Made by a program: the position numbers and the translations under genes. Of a stretch of 6,007 nucleotides of DNA, positions 5,600 to 6,007 are shown in pieces. How positions within the stretch are numbered: position 1 is the stretch's first letter; every line of letters begins with the position of its first letter. Origin of the DNA: DATCSE01 sp036568605 (GTDB lineage: Bacteria > Pseudomonadota > Gammaproteobacteria > Burkholderiales > Burkholderiaceae_C). The notes under the pieces are model-generated. The model saw only the letters and a program-made list of their open reading frames with translations, had not been told where the DNA came from and did not search any database. Location of the stretch: the NCBI GenBank assembly GCA_036568605.1, contig DATCSE010000355.1:1-6007 (forward strand), in the 5' to 3' direction.

Positions 5600-5609
5600 A
5601 CCCGATGGG

Positions 5610-5638
5610 GTGGGTTCGATCGTCCCGCTCGAACCCAC
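5610..5638. repeat. Perfect 10-bp hairpin between ompR and envZ
   Basis: GTGGGTTCGA (5610-5619) and TCGAACCCAC (5629-5638) pair without mismatch around a nine-base loop, beginning 11 bp after the ompR stop. No T run follows, so it is not itself an intrinsic terminator. It could stabilise the ompR mRNA 3' end or be a protein-binding palindrome. Confidence 0.6.
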
Positions 5639-5649
5639 GGCGTCGACGG

Positions 5650-5675
5650 ACGGCTCCTTGCGAGGAGCCGTTTTT
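5650..5675 (+). terminator. Intrinsic terminator after ompR
   Basis: ACGGCTCCT (5650-5658) and AGGAGCCGT (5663-5671) form a nine-bp stem with a TGCG loop, followed by TTTTT (5671-5675). This is a textbook Rho-independent terminator in the rightward direction. It stands inside what is normally an ompR-envZ operon, so it should lower or prevent read-through into envZ. Confidence 0.85.
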
Positions 5676-5680
5676 GCGTC

Positions 5681-5689
5681 TGCTAGATT
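5681..5689 (+). promoter_or_regulatory. Possible extended -10 promoter for envZ
   Basis: TGCTAGATT fits an extended -10 (TGn then TAGATT, four of six consensus bases). It lies just after the terminator T run and would give a start near 5696, about 22 nt before the ATG. The only -35-like element (TTGCGA at 5658-5663) is 20 bp away, which is too far, so the extended -10 would have to suffice. Confidence 0.35.
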
Positions 5690-5717
5690 CGCGGGCGCAC
5701 TGAACTCCCGGCATCCG

Positions 5718-6007
5718 ATGGCCCGCAACCCGCTCGCGCTGAGCCTGTTCTGGCGTACCTTCTTCCTGTTGGCGCTGCTGCTGGCCAGCGGCGTGTTCGC
5801 CTGGGTGCAAACCTTGCGTGCGCTCGAGTTCGAGCCGCGTGCGGTGCAGGCTGCGCAGCAGACCGCCGGGCTCGTGAACCTGGCGCGCGCCGCGCTGAAC
5901 TCGACCGACGGCATCAACCGGGTCGCGCTGATCAAGGGCCTGTCGAACCAGCAGTCGCTGAAGCTCTCGCCGCGCGAACCCAAGGACAAGTGGGAGCCGT
6001 ACGAGAC
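5718..6007 (+). CDS. envZ: EnvZ-like sensor histidine kinase, N-terminal part
   Basis: This gene is cut by the right edge; 96 codons are visible. The protein starts MARNPLALSLFWRTFFLLAL, with an inner-membrane segment at about residues 8-30. A charged periplasmic region follows (RALEFEPRAVQAAQQTAGL, then NSTDGINRVALIKGL and SPREPKDKWEPYE). The FWRTF motif before the first membrane helix and the ExEPRAxQxA stretch after it resemble, from memory, betaproteobacterial EnvZ-type kinases. The HAMP, His-box and ATPase domains lie outside the window, so the kinase call rests on this N-terminus and its place after ompR. EnvZ would sense envelope or osmotic state and phosphorylate or dephosphorylate OmpR. 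No in-frame ATG, GTG or TTG lies between the terminator and the ATG. The Shine-Dalgarno is poor. It may be transcribed partly on its own because of the terminator ahead. Confidence 0.82.
   Translation, partial: MARNPLALSLFWRTFFLLALLLASGVFAWVQTLRALEFEPRAVQAAQQTAGLVNLARAALNSTDGINRVALIKGLSNQQSLKLSPREPKDKWEPYE

Noticed and set aside
4733..5989. Leftward 418-codon open frame opposite ompR and envZ
   Set aside because: It is antisense to a near full-length OmpR match and crosses a terminator and promoter region.

Overview
This is a high-GC window with G/C-rich third codon positions. Its OmpR and RelA are proteobacterial, and it also carries a GAGCTTGTCGAAG-type palindromic repeat. Together these suggest a betaproteobacterium, probably of the order Burkholderiales (inference from gene character only; no 16S or marker search was possible).

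Layout, left to right. Positions 1-270 hold no clear gene. They contain two leftward intrinsic terminators and a good sigma70-type promoter that would make only a ~65-70 nt leftward transcript before the first terminator. A complete leftward tRNA-Val(GAC), with encoded CCA, lies at 272-348 and has its own -10 box. Next come two leftward genes that overlap by ATGA: an alpha/beta hydrolase (2707-3585) followed by relA (407-2710), the ribosome-dependent (p)ppGpp synthetase. A 363-bp gap (3586-3948) contains three tandem copies of an inverted-repeat element. Leftward of the next intergenic region is a secreted SIMPL/DUF541 protein gene (3949-4662).

A 199-bp divergent intergenic region (4663-4861) separates the SIMPL gene from rightward ompR (4862-5599). 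It is rich in inverted repeats, including two TTGTAACAG half-sites that resemble OmpR boxes and a hairpin that could hide the ompR ribosome-binding site. After ompR come a perfect 10-bp hairpin and a strong intrinsic terminator. The start of an envZ-like sensor kinase gene (5718 to beyond the window) follows.

The genes form two functional blocks: stringent response (relA, beside a tRNA gene) and envelope stress or osmotic sensing (ompR-envZ, with a divergent periplasmic SIMPL protein that may share regulation). The gene content is ordinary chromosomal core. The parts worth a second look are non-coding: the ompR leader, the ompR/envZ terminator, the tandem palindrome array and the short promoter-terminator cassette at the left edge. 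I found no sign of a novel protein system.
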